Positions 43,384 to 52,723 of a DNA stretch of 64,000 nucleotides are shown in pieces; the stretch's first letter is position 1; each line of letters starts with the position of its first letter. A program made the translations under genes and the position numbers. The stretch comes from DASPWW01 sp963756745 (lineage in GTDB: Bacteria; Actinomycetota; Thermoleophilia; Solirubrobacterales; 70-9), in the NCBI GenBank assembly GCA_963756745.1, contig CAVWOU010000006.1, positions 186,001 through 250,000 of the forward strand, given 5' to 3'. Below the pieces are notes generated by a model. The model did not search any database and was not told the origin of the DNA. It was given only the letters and a program-made list of their open reading frames with translations.

Positions 43384-46299
43384 TCATCTATGCCTCCCGT
43401 GCTTGCGGCGCCGTCTGCTCTGGCGGCGTCGCGGTCGCTTCTGCTGTCGCTGGGATTCGCCGCGCTGCTCGCCCGCGCCCGCCCCCACGAGCGGCTCGGC
43501 GGGGCGCTCCGGCGCGCCGTCGCCCGGGGGCTGCTCCTGTCCGTCGCCGCCGGGGACGCCGGCGGGCGGAACCGGCTCGCGCGGCGGCTCGGGCTCCGGC
43601 TCCGGCGGCGCGGCGGCCGGCGTCGCGGGCGCGGCCGGGGCGGGCGCCTCGGGCTCCGCGGGGACGGGCGCCTCCTCGACCTCCTCGACCTTGGCGACGA
43701 CGTTCTCCTCCGGGAACGGCGGCACGTAGCCCATCGCCTCCTCGAGGCGCGCGCGGCGGGCGCGGTACGACGGCTCGCGCTCCTTCCACGCGGTCAGCAC
43801 GGGCGCGGCGATGAAGATCGACGAGTACGTTCCCGACGCGACCCCGACGAGCATCGCGAACGCGAAGTCCTTCAGCGTCTCGCCGCCGAAGATCAGCAGG
43901 ACTCCGATCAGGAACACGGTCGACAGACCCGTGATCAGCGATCGGGTGAGGACCTCGCTCATCGAGCGGTTGACGATCTGGGAGAACGCCGCGCGCGGGA
44001 GGCGCGGCTCGTTTTCTCGTATCCGGTCGAACACGATCACCGTGTCGTACATCGAGTAGCCGAGGATGGTGAGGAACGCCGCGACAGTCGCGCTCGTCAC
44101 CTCGCGCTCGCTCAGCGAGTACACCCCGGCCGTGATCAGGATGTCGTGGACGAGGGCGATCAGCACCGGGACGGCGTACTTCGGCTGGAACCGGATCGCG
44201 ATGTAGGCCGCGATCACGAGCAGCGAGAGGATGATCGCCCTTATCGCGTTCTCGGCCACCTGCTGGCCGAACGACGGTCCGATCGTCGTGTTCTGGAAGC
44301 CCTGGTCGCCGCCCTCGAGGCCGTACTGGTCCTCGAGCGCGGACTGCACGGTCCCACCCTGCTCGGTCCCGAACTCGCCCTCGATCTGGAACACGTTCTC
44401 CCCGAACTCGGGCTCGTCGATCTCCTGGATCGCCGCGTTGTCGGCGCCGGAGACGCCCGCGTCGGCGAGCGTCGAGCGCACGTCCTCGACCTCGGCCGGC
44501 TGTCCCAGCGCCGCCCGGATCCGCGTCCCGGACTCGAAGTCGATCCCGAGGTTGAGCTGCAGGGTCGCGAACGAGATCGCCCCGATCGCGAGAATCGCCC
44601 CCGAGATCGAGAAGAACCACTTGCTCGCGCCGGTGAAGTCGAAGTGCCACCGGACGCGCTGCTCGCCGGCGCCGAGGAAACGCGGCGAGCTCAGGAACTG
44701 ACTGCGACCCAGCCCGCCGAGCACCGCCTGCGTGAACACGACCGCGGTGAACAGCGAGACGATCGTCCCGACGCCGAGCGTGAACGCGAATCCCTTCACC
44801 CCGGCGGTCGCCAGCACGAACAGGATGAACGCCGTGATCAGCGTGATCACGTTCGCGTCGATGATCGTCGCGATCCCCTTGCGGTACCCGGCGGAGATCG
44901 CCGACGGCACCGAGCGGCCCTCGCGCAGCTCCTCCTTGATGCGCTCGAAGATCACGATGTTGGAGTCGGCCGCGACCCCGATCGTCAGGATCAGCCCCGC
45001 GATCCCCGGCAGGGTGAGCGTGATCGGGATCAGCTTGATCAGCGCGAGGAAGAACAGCGCGTACACGCCGAGCCCGAGCGCCGCTACGAACCCGAGGAAG
45101 CGGTAGTAGGCGAGCAGGAACAGGACGACGAGCGCGAGGCCGACGAGCCCTGCGACGAGGCCCTGGTCGAGCGCCTGCTGGCCGAGCGTCGCGGAGACCG
45201 TGCTCTGGCTGATCAGCTTGAGCTCGATCGGCAGCGCGCCGATCCGCAGCGTCTCGGCGAGGTCCTGCGCCTCGCCGAGCGAGTTCAGCCCCGAGATCTG
45301 GGCGCCTGTGCGGCCGTCGATCCCGTTCGGGTTCTCGGCGAAGTTGACGATCGGCCGCGACTCGACGTCGTCGTCGAGCACGATCGCGAAACTGTCGGAG
45401 TACTGGTCCGCCGCGGCGCCGGTGACGCCCGGCGGCGCGTTCGCCTGCCCGCGCTGGGCGATCCGCCGCGTGACGGCCTCGAACTTCGCCTGGCCCTCGT
45501 CGGTGAAGTCGAACGTGATGTTGGGCTGGTTCGTGGTCGGATCGGTGCTCTGCTCGGGGTTCGTGATGTCGGTGCCGGTGAGCGCGGGCCGGTCGCGGAT
45601 CACGAAGTACTCGGGGGGCTGGAGCGATTCGTCCTGCTCGGTCGCGGGGTCGTCCTGCGGCGACTCGGTGACCACCCGCGTTCCCTGCGGGACCGCGAGG
45701 ATCACGCTGTTCTTCGGCTGCCGCTCGCGGGGGAACTGGACGAAAAGGTCCTGTCTGTCCTGCGAGGGCGGGGTGAGGAGCTCGAGCGAGTCGCGGTCGA
45801 ACAGGTAGTACGTCGGCCCGTTCGTCGTGCAGCGGTTCTTGAAGCACTCGGGCTTCTGGGTCGAGGCGAACTTGACCGCGTCGAACAGCCGGTTGAACCC
45901 CTGCTCGGTCGCGTTGGGGTCGTTGGGATCCTCCGCGATGACGTTCGGCTCCCAGTCGTAGAAGTAGAGCTGCGCCGTCGTCCCGATCACGTTGACCGCG
46001 TTCTCGATGTCTGTGATCCCGGGCAGCGAGACATCGATCTGGTCCTCGCCCACCTGCTGGATGTCGGGCTCGGCGACACCCAGGGTGTCGACGCGCTCTC
46101 GGATGATCTCGATCGATCGCTCGATCGAGTCCGAGTTGACCTCGGACTGCGGCGTCGGCTCGCCCTGATAGACGAGCGAGGTCCCGCCGCGCAGGTCGAG
46201 CCCGAGCTTCGTCGGCTGGCTGATGATCACGAGCACCGACGCGATCGTCAGCCCGACGACGAACAGCAGGATGAACAGGTTCCGCCGTCTACCCACCAT
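43384..46299 (-). CDS. secDF: Protein translocase SecD-SecF fusion
   Basis: Proton-driven accessory of the Sec channel that pulls proteins across the membrane. The 971-residue protein fuses SecD (residues 1-530) and SecF (from about 545). SecD has an N-terminal helix, GLDLRGGTSLVYQG, a large periplasmic P1 domain, and a six-helix block with GIAGLILTIGVAADSNIVIFERIKEE. SecF has GIDFESGTRI (near 585) and GYSMYDTVIVFDRIREN with the second helix block. The C-terminal 100 residues are Pro/Ala/Glu- then Arg-rich and cytosolic. Many actinobacteria have separate secD and secF. Confidence 0.95.
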   Translation of the reverse strand: MVGRRRNLFILLFVVGLTIASVLVIISQPTKLGLDLRGGTSLVYQGEPTPQSEVNSDSIERSIEIIRERVDTLGVAEPDIQQVGEDQIDVSLPGITDIENAVNVIGTTAQLYFYDWEPNVIAEDPNDPNATEQGFNRLFDAVKFASTQKPECFKNRCTTNGPTYYLFDRDSLELLTPPSQDRQDLFVQFPRERQPKNSVILAVPQGTRVVTESPQDDPATEQDESLQPPEYFVIRDRPALTGTDITNPEQSTDPTTNQPNITFDFTDEGQAKFEAVTRRIAQRGQANAPPGVTGAAADQYSDSFAIVLDDDVESRPIVNFAENPNGIDGRTGAQISGLNSLGEAQDLAETLRIGALPIELKLISQSTVSATLGQQALDQGLVAGLVGLALVVLFLLAYYRFLGFVAALGLGVYALFFLALIKLIPITLTLPGIAGLILTIGVAADSNIVIFERIKEELREGRSVPSAISAGYRKGIATIIDANVITLITAFILFVLATAGVKGFAFTLGVGTIVSLFTAVVFTQAVLGGLGRSQFLSSPRFLGAGEQRVRWHFDFTGASKWFFSISGAILAIGAISFATLQLNLGIDFESGTRIRAALGQPAEVEDVRSTLADAGVSGADNAAIQEIDEPEFGENVFQIEGEFGTEQGGTVQSALEDQYGLEGGDQGFQNTTIGPSFGQQVAENAIRAIILSLLVIAAYIAIRFQPKYAVPVLIALVHDILITAGVYSLSEREVTSATVAAFLTILGYSMYDTVIVFDRIRENEPRLPRAAFSQIVNRSMSEVLTRSLITGLSTVFLIGVLLIFGGETLKDFAFAMLVGVASGTYSSIFIAAPVLTAWKEREPSYRARRARLEEAMGYVPPFPEENVVAKVEEVEEAPVPAEPEAPAPAAPATPAAAPPEPEPEPPREPVPPAGVPGGDGQEQPPGDGAPERPAEPLVGAGAGEQRGESQRQQKRPRRRQSRRRRKHGRHR

Positions 46300-46320
46300 C
46301 AGCCGCCCACCTTAGAGGTC

Positions 46321-46806
46321 TTACTCGGGGGTGAGCACGATCAGCAGTCCCCCATCGTCGTCGTACGCGGGGAAGATGTCGGCGACGGCCGACGCTGGGA
46401 GATCGCCCTCCGCGTGGACCTCGACCTTCTTCCCGAGCGATCGCACGCCCCACTCGAGCGTGGTCTCGATCGGGTCGGTCGAGCCGTCGCCGTCGGTGTC
46501 GGCGGTCTCGCCGCCGTCGCCCGCGTCGACCCAGCGCAGCCCGAGGACGTCCTGAACCGGACGTCCGATCGCGTCCTCGTCGGTCAGCCCCGTGAGCTCG
46601 AACCCGCCGCGGCCGATATCGATCACACGGCCCTGGCGGTCGCAGGTGAAGAAGGCGGCGTCGGGGGCGGGGTAGTAGTCGTCGAGGAGCTCGAACAGGA
46701 ACCCGAACCCGCACTTGGGACACCCCTTGGGACGAGCAGAGAACCCCGCGGTGCGCTCTCCGCTCAGCTCACGGTTCCCGCAACTAGGACAGATGAAGAA
46801 CGGCAC
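46321..46806 (-). CDS. Zinc ribbon-PAS domain protein upstream of secDF
   Basis: A 161-residue protein with an N-terminal zinc ribbon (C6, C9, C29, C32 in FICPSCGN and GCPKCGFG) followed by a PAS domain, PDAAFFTCDRQGRVIDIGRGG, in which a sensory ligand pocket would form, and FELTGLTDEDAIGRPVQDVLGL. The last third holds an acidic DTDGDGSTDP loop like a calcium-binding motif, and the final strand GLLIVLTPE. There is no kinase, DNA-binding or cyclase domain, so it may be a stand-alone sensor or adaptor. The GTG start at 46806 has a TAGCCT box 7 nt upstream; secDF begins 21 nt after its stop. Confidence 0.7.
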   Translation of the reverse strand: MPFFICPSCGNRELSGERTAGFSARPKGCPKCGFGFLFELLDDYYPAPDAAFFTCDRQGRVIDIGRGGFELTGLTDEDAIGRPVQDVLGLRWVDAGDGGETADTDGDGSTDPIETTLEWGVRSLGKKVEVHAEGDLPASAVADIFPAYDDDGGLLIVLTPE

Positions 46807-46813
46807 CTAGAAA

Positions 46814-46819
46814 AGGCTA
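46814..46819 (-). promoter_or_regulatory. -10 box (TAGCCT) of leaderless zinc ribbon-PAS/secDF transcript
   Basis: TAGCCT plus a 7-nt spacer (TTTCTAG) before GTG 46806. Confidence 0.5.
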
Positions 46820-46858
46820 GTAAACGCCGCGCGGCAGATTCGGCGATCGCCCGACCGC

Positions 46859-46864
46859 TACGGT
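46859..46864 (+). promoter_or_regulatory. Possible -10 box (TACGGT) of the gamma-glutamyl hydrolase gene
   Basis: TACGGT plus a 6-nt spacer (CCTGCG) before ATG 46871, divergent from the zinc ribbon-PAS promoter 40 nt away. Confidence 0.4.
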
Positions 46865-46870
46865 CCTGCG

Positions 46871-47591
46871 ATGGCCCGCTCGGTGATCGGAATCAGCGCC
46901 GCGATCGAGCCCGCGCGATGGGGACCTTGGGACGCGCCCGCCACGATCCTGTCCCGCTCCTACGCGGACGGTGTCCAGGCAGCCGGCGCGGTTCCGATGC
47001 TGCTCCCGCCTGGCCCGGTACCCGTGGACGCCCCCGACGACGTGCTCGCGCCGCTCGACGCGCTGATCCTCTCCGGCGGCGCCGACATCGACCCGACCGC
47101 CTACGGGGCCACGCGACACCCCGAGACAACGTGGGTCCGCCCCGAGCGCGACCGAGCCGAGCTCGCCCTCGCGCTCCGCGCGCTCGCGCGAGGGCTGCCG
47201 GTGCTCGGCATCTGCCGCGGGATGCAGCTGCTGAACGTCGCCACCGGCGGGACGCTCGTCCAGCACCTACCCGACGAGCTCGGTCACAGCCGCCACCAGC
47301 CCACACCTGGATCGTTCTCGGAGCACTACGTCAGGCTCGAGCCCGGCTCGCTCGCGGCGCGCGCCGCGGGGGCCGAGCGCGTGACCGTGAAGTCGCATCA
47401 CCACCAGGGGGTGGACGAGCTCGGAGAGGGCTTCGTCGCGACGGGCTGGAGCGAGCCCGACGGGATCGTCGAGGCGATCGAGCTCGAGCGACGGTCGGTT
47501 CGCGCTCGGCGTGCTGTGGCATCCGGAGGAGAGTCAGCCGGCGGTGCTGGCCTCGCTCATCGAGGCCGCCGCGCAGCCACCCGAACGCTGA
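46871..47591 (+). CDS. Peptidase C26 / gamma-glutamyl-gamma-aminobutyrate hydrolase-like (frameshifted near 47,488)
   Basis: Class I amidotransferase-fold hydrolase that cuts gamma-glutamyl bonds, as PuuD does in putrescine breakdown. The frame begins MARSVIGISAAIEPARWGPW and has LILSGGADIDPTAYG, the nucleophile GICRGMQLLNVATGG, HRHQPTPGSFSEHYV-like H-rich segments and VKSHHHQGVDELGEG. The His-Glu pair, in GVLWHPEESQPAVLASLIEAAAQ, is read in another frame and ends at TGA 47589-47591. The break lies in GAGCTCGAGCGACGG at about 47,485-47,492. With the break repaired the protein is about 240 residues, normal for the family. Confidence 0.85.
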
Positions 47592-48806
47592 CGGGGCCTC
47601 CCTCGGGATCGACCTTCGCGGTCCAGCCCCCCTGGGATGTGCGCGGACCGTCCCGGGACGAGGCGCGCGAGCCGGCCGCCCCACAGCGCGCGTCCGTCCT
47701 GCTCGACCTCGATCCGGGGCGCGCGCAGGAACTCCTCGGAGCGGAGCAGGACTCGGTTCCCGAGCGGGGGCCGGTCGTCGCGCGCCACCAGGTTGGGCGC
47801 CACCCAGCGCAGCGGAGGGCTCGCGTGGACCGGCACGTGGGCGGGCCAGGGTCCGTGCCCAAGGCTGACGTGCTCGGCGACGGTCGCCGCGACGTGGCGG
47901 CCGCCGAGTCCGCACGTGTCGGCGGTCTCGGCCGGGTGGACCACGTTGCCGGCGGCGTACACGCCCGGCGACCGAGGTGCGCAGCCCCGAGTCGGCGCGC
48001 GGCCCTCGCGTGCCCGGATCGATCTCGCATCCGGCCATCGCCGCGAGCTCGTGGTCGGGAATCCAGTCGGCGGTGAACACGACCAGGTCGCACGGCACCT
48101 CCCGGGTCTCACCGGAGTCGAGGTCGGTGAGCTCCACCCCCTCGACGCGCGAGCCGCCGTCGATCCGGGTCACCGCGGTCCGGGTCCACACGGGAACGCG
48201 GTAGCGGAGCGCGGCCCCGAGCTTGAAAGCCGCCAGCGACTGGTGGCGCTCGAGCTCGGTCACGAGCGCCGCGGTCGAGGCGCCGCCGTGAGCCAGGGTC
48301 GCGACCGCGGAGAAGCTGACGTGCTCGGCGCCGACGACCACCGCGCGGCGCCCCACGCGTCGGTGCTGGAGATAGACGAGCTGCTGCAGGGTGCTTGTCG
48401 TGATCACGCCCGCCGGGCGCGATCCGGGGACGAGGCGTGCGGAGCGGGGTCGCTCCCGGCACCCCGTGGCCAGCACAACTGCGGCCGGCGTCAGCTCGGT
48501 CCGCCCACCAGGGCCGGTGACGAGCAACGTCCGATCCGCCGCCCATTCGGTGACCATCGTCTCGAGCCGGACCTCCACCCCCGCATCCCGCGCCAGCTTC
48601 GCCCACCGGCGTGCGTAGGCGGGCCCTGTCATCACCCGGCGCAGGTCGCGGATCCCGAACCCGGTGTGGTTCGCGTGCCGCGGGATCCCGCCGGGCTCGG
48701 CCTCCCGCTCCAGCACGACCACGTCCTCGATCCCGCGCCGCCGCAGCTCGACCGCTGCCGCCAGTCCCGCCGGCCCGCCGCCGATCACGACGACCCCGTC
48801 AGCCAC
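47557..48806 (-). CDS. NAD(P)/FAD-dependent oxidoreductase, HcnB-like (frameshifted near 47,968 and 47,631)
   Basis: Two-dinucleotide-binding flavoprotein. It starts VVVIGGGPAGLAAAVELRRRG, then GFGIRDLRRVMTGPAYARRW, VLATGCRERPRSARLVPGSR and VVVGAEHVSFSAVATLAHGG. The usual FAD-contact segment, PGVYAAGNVVHPAETADTCG, appears after a frame change at about 47,965-47,972. A last change in a G6 run (47,628-47,633) leads to WTAKVDPEGGPVSVRVAA. The gene overlaps the GlpA-like gene start region by 8 nt. Together the two resemble the split amine/glycerol-3-phosphate dehydrogenases (HcnB/HcnC, GlpA/B types). Confidence 0.78.
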
Positions 48807-50185
48807 GAGCCTCGCTGGAGAGCGCGCGCTCGATCTCGGCCCCGCAGAAGAAACCCTGGCAGCGGCCCATCACCGCCCGGGTCCGGCGCCGGAGGCCGTC
48901 CGCGTCGCATGGCGGGATCGGGCTGTCGAGCGCCGCATCGATCTCCCCCCGCGTGACCCGCTCGCAGAAGCACACGATCGGGCCCGGCTGCTCGCGGTAG
49001 GGACGCGGGCCGGCCTCGCCGATGTTCGGCATCCGGATCGCAGCCGGCGCCGGCTCGTTCGCCAACTCGAGCCCCGCAGACTCAAGCCCCTCGCGAACGT
49101 GCTCCGCGATCCCCAAAGACCCGGAGACGCCGGTGGAGCGGATCCCCCCGGCGCACGCGTAGCGCTGATCGGTGATGCACGCGCAGCTGGTAGTCGCGGT
49201 GCTCGCTCGCCGCCCGCAGCCCGGCGAAGGTCGCGGTCACCTCGAAGCCGGACAGCCTCGGGACGATCCGGGCGCCGTCGGCGAGCAGCGCCGCGATCCC
49301 GTCTGCGGTCGTGGAGCGATCGCGCCGGTCCTCGATGTCGTCGGCGGTCGGCCCCAGGAGCACGTTCCCGTACACGGTCGGCGAGACCAGGACTCCCTTC
49401 GTGCGCTCGGTGGGTACCGGGAGCAGGATGTGCTCGACCAGCCCGCGGGCGAGCTTGTCGAACACGATCAGCTCGCCGCGCCGTGGCGTGATCGTGAACT
49501 CGTGGTGGCCGAGCATCGCGTCGATCTCGTCGCTGAACAGGCCCGCGGCGTTGACCAGGTACCGAGAGCGGATCCGCCCCCGCGAGGTGCGAAGCTCGAA
49601 CCGCTCTCCCTCCTCGATCGCGATCACCTCGGCGCCGAGCACCAGCTCGCATCCGCCGACGACGGCCTCGGTCGCGAGCGCCAGCGTCGTCGTCCACGGG
49701 CACAGCAGGCCCTCCTCGGCGATCTCGAGCGCACCCCGCGCTCCCCGTCCGAGCTCCGGCTCGCGTTCGTACAGCTCCTCGACCTCGACCCGGCGGGTGG
49801 CGCGGCCGTTCTCGCCTGCCTTCGCCTCGATCTCCGGCAACGCGTCGAGCTGCTCCGCGCTCCACGCGACCATCAGGGCGCCGGTCGGCTCGGTCGGGAT
49901 CCCGACCTCGGCGGCGTAGGTCCCAAGCAGCTCGTACCCGCGCGCCACCAGCCTCGCCTCCAGGGTGCCGGGCGTGGCGTCGAACCCGGTGTGCATGATC
50001 GCCGTGTTCGCCTTGCTCGTCCCGGTGCCGACGTCCGGCGCCGCCTCGACCAGCACGCACGACGCGCCGTACCGCGTCAGCTCCCGTGCGATCGCGGACC
50101 CGACCACTCCCGCCCCGACGATCGCGACGTCGAACGGACCAGCTGGCGCGGGACCCTCACGAAGCGGGTCGCCGTCCGCCGCCAT
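48799..50185 (-). CDS. GlpA-like FAD-dependent dehydrogenase with C-terminal BFD-type [2Fe-2S] domain (frameshifted near 49,178)
   Basis: DAO-family flavoprotein. The N-terminal FDVAIVGAGVVGSAIARELTRYG (FAD motif) is followed by TSKANTAIMHTGFDATPGTLEA, YLVNAAGLFSDEIDAMLGH and the C-terminal FAD contact. The normal continuation DQRYACAGGIRSTGVSGS, then the iron-sulfur domain with PIVCFCERVTRGEID and RRRTRAVMGRCQGFFCG (four cysteines), is in another frame ending at 48799. The break is at about 49,178. This architecture is that of anaerobic glycerol-3-phosphate dehydrogenase-like proteins that feed electrons through a ferredoxin-like domain. Its start overlaps the exonuclease stop by one base (TGATG). 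Confidence 0.8.
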
Positions 50186-50853
50186 CAGCTTTTGGAGAGC
50201 CGCGCCAGCGACCCGATCGTCTGCGGCTCGACCGCGTCCAGGCGGGTGGCGAGCGCGATGAAGAGCTGCGCCGTCGTAAGCGCATCTCCCTCCGCGTGAT
50301 GCGGGCGGTGCGCCGGAAGCCCCAGCCGCTCCACGGCATCGTTCAACCGCATGCCCTCCTCCGCGGCGCCGTTGCCCCCCAGAACGTGCCGAGCCAGCAC
50401 GGACGTGTCCAGCACGGGCTCGGCGACGCGCAGGCCGGCCTGCCCCAGCGCGGCGTCGAGAAATCCGCGCTCGACCCACGCCGCGTGAGCGACGAGCACC
50501 CGGCCGGTGAGGCATTCGATTACGAGGTCGAGCACCTGCCCAAGCGGCGGAGCGTCGACGAGATCGGCGGGCCGCAGCCCGTGGATCCGGATCGTCTCCG
50601 CGTCCGGCATCCGCTGCGGGCGGATGATCGCCGTGCGGGTGCCCCCCACGGCCACCCGGCCCTCCTCGATCGGGATCGCGGCGAAGGAGATGATCTCGTC
50701 CCGGCGAGTGTCGAGGCCCGTGGTCTCCAGGTCCACCACCGAGAAGGCCGCCTTGCCGCCACGGCGTGTCCGGCGCGAGCAGGTTCGCAGCGCCGGTACT
50801 CGGCCGCGGCAGCCGATCTGTGCCCCGCGGAGGCCGAGAAGACGGCGCCTCAT
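50185..50853 (-). CDS. DnaQ-like 3-prime to 5-prime exonuclease
   Basis: DEDDh exonuclease of about 222 residues. Exo I is VVDLETTGLDTRRDEII, Exo II VLVAHAAWVERGFLDAAL, and Exo III HHAEGDALTTAQLFIALA with the catalytic histidine and aspartate; HGLRPADLVDAPP is the usual loop. The start is taken as ATG 50853, which overlaps the stop of the DUF294 gene (ATGA), and the frame is then unbroken. The first 35 residues are Arg/Gly-rich and not conserved. Stand-alone members of this family are often next to DUF294 signalling proteins and transporters, as here; the true substrate is unclear. Confidence 0.8.
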   Translation of the reverse strand: MRRRLLGLRGAQIGCRGRVPALRTCSRRTRRGGKAAFSVVDLETTGLDTRRDEIISFAAIPIEEGRVAVGGTRTAIIRPQRMPDAETIRIHGLRPADLVDAPPLGQVLDLVIECLTGRVLVAHAAWVERGFLDAALGQAGLRVAEPVLDTSVLARHVLGGNGAAEEGMRLNDAVERLGLPAHRPHHAEGDALTTAQLFIALATRLDAVEPQTIGSLARLSKS

Positions 50854-52719
50854 CCGAACGTCGTCTCGCCGCTGAGCTGGCCCCGCAGCCTGCGCTGCAC
50901 CCCGCGAACGGCGCTGAACGCGTCGCGGAGGTAGCGGCGGGTGAGCGGGTTCAGCGCCATCGGATCGATGTAAGTTGTCCGGCTCCGCCCCGCGCCGGAT
51001 CTGGTCGACCTGGTGCTCGAGCCGCAGGCCCGAGAACAGCTCGAACGCCTCCTCAAGCGTCGTCGCGAGGTTCGGGTCCAGCGTGCCCGCGGTCCCCGCA
51101 AGTCGCAGCCGCTCCGTCGTCGATGTGACCATCGCCCCCGCCGCGAGGCTCGCGTAGCGCGCGATCGCCGTGATCGGAAGCAGCCCGCCGTGCTTGATGT
51201 CGAGCCGGCCCTTGTGCTCGCCCGAGTGCTCGACGACGAGGTCGCGCGGAGGATCGCGGAAGCGCATGAATCCCGTCGGCGGGCGGTGGACCAGCGCCAG
51301 TCGCAGCATCAGCCGAAGCAGGCCGCGGCGATGGTGGGCTGCGCGCAGCTCCTCCCGAACTCACGCGGTCTCGCCGGAAGCTGTACACGGACCGGCCGTC
51401 GGAGACGAGCGAGATCAGCACCAGCGCCTTCTTCTCGTCCGGGTGCTCGATGCAGCGCCGGATCAACTCGCGCCACGAATCGACCGAGCGTTGGAACAGG
51501 GGCTGTGCGCACGTTGCGCCGTGCTCGTCCGCCGTGAACCCGATCGCGGCCAGCTCCGTGACCACCCGTCCGGCGAGGTCCGCCATGTACTCCTGCGATC
51601 CGGATCGCCTGGTCGTCGCCCTCCCACGCGATAGCGGAGTCGGCGTCGGAGCGCGGCGCCAGCTCCCTCCGACCGTGGCTTCCGAGCGCAACCCACGCGA
51701 ACGGACGCGGCGGCTCCCCGAGCTCCTCGATCACCATCTCCACCAGCCTGCCGGGTGCAGGCATCGGCGACGATCGAGAGGATCGCGCTGATCTGGCCCG
51801 GGGCGACGCGCGCGTCGTACAGGGATACGAGCGCGGTCGGCATGCCGAGACGCTGCCTCCCGCACCTGCTCGAGGTCGCTCGCATCGTCGATCGCGCGCC
51901 GGAGCGCGAACGGCGTCTGAGGTCTGGGCGGCGAGCAGGTCCACGTCGCTGAGCACGCCGATCACGTCACCGAGCGGGGACACGACCGGCACGTGGCGGA
52001 TCCCGCGCCTGAGCATCTCCAGCATCACCTCGCCGCCGAGGCGATCCGGGGTAACGGTGAACGCAGGGGCGCTCATCACCTCGCGTGACGGGCGGTCCGC
52101 GGCCGACCCTCCGCCACCACGGCGCGGAGGTCGCGATCCGTGAGGATCCCGACGTCTCCTCGTCCAGGCGGACGAGCGCCGCGTCCGTTGCCCGACTCGG
52201 TCATCAGTCGGGCGGACTCGCGGAGCGTGGTGTCCGGCTCGCAGACGAGCGGCTCGCCGCGGATCAGGCGTTCGGCGGGCTGCTGCGCCGGGTCGACGTT
52301 GGCCGGCAGCGACGGCGGGGTCCAGCTGCGAGCGGGCGAGCAGGCTGCGGGCGACGAACCGCAAGCCCGGCCGGCCTGCTCGAGAAGCGGGACGACCGCC
52401 TCTGCGGGCAGCCGGTAGCAGAGCGTGTCCTCGGCCGCTCGAACCTCGAACCCGGTCGGCAGCCCCGACAGCATCGAGGGATGCCCGAACAGCTCGCCCT
52501 CGCCGAGCACGTCCAGCACGCGGCCGCGGTCGACGAGCTCCACGCTGCCGCGACGCACGACCCAGCACGTGCTTCATCGGCTCGTCGCCCTGGCGGAAGA
52601 TCGTCGTCCCGGCGGCGAAGTACTCGACCTCGACCGTCCGGGACCAGCTCCTCCAGCGTCTCCTCGTCGAGGTCGTCGAACGGAGGGTGCTGGCGCAGGA
52701 ACTCGACTATGTCGTGCAT
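50850..52719 (-). pseudogene. cNMP-binding/CBS/DUF294 nucleotidyltransferase protein, many frameshifts
   Basis: A single long gene can be traced across at least ten frame changes. It starts MHDIVEFLRQHPPFDDLD (ATG 52719), then a cyclic-nucleotide-binding domain (RRGSVELVDRGRVLDVLGEG, FGHPSMLSGLPTGFEVRA), and CBS motifs (VGILTDRDLRAVVAEG; GIRHVPVVSPLGDVIGVLS). The DUF294 nucleotidyltransferase core follows (WVALGSHGRRELAPRSDADS) and the C-terminal domain (GLLPITAIARYASL; NPLTRRYLRDAFSAVRGVQ) ends at 50850. Approximate breaks: 52,635, 52,565, 52,365, 52,310, 52,170, 52,110, 51,920, 51,850, 51,765, 51,605, 51,365 and 50,975. Every domain is still recognisable, so sequence error is likelier than decay. 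Confidence 0.75.
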
Positions 52720-52723
52720 CGCC

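Noticed and set aside
43186..47868. A very long open frame (about 1560 codons) on the plus strand opposite secDF
   Set aside because: It is the antisense shadow of a GC-rich gene: Asp/Arg/Leu-rich composition without domains, no ribosome binding site, while the minus strand encodes a complete SecD-SecF.
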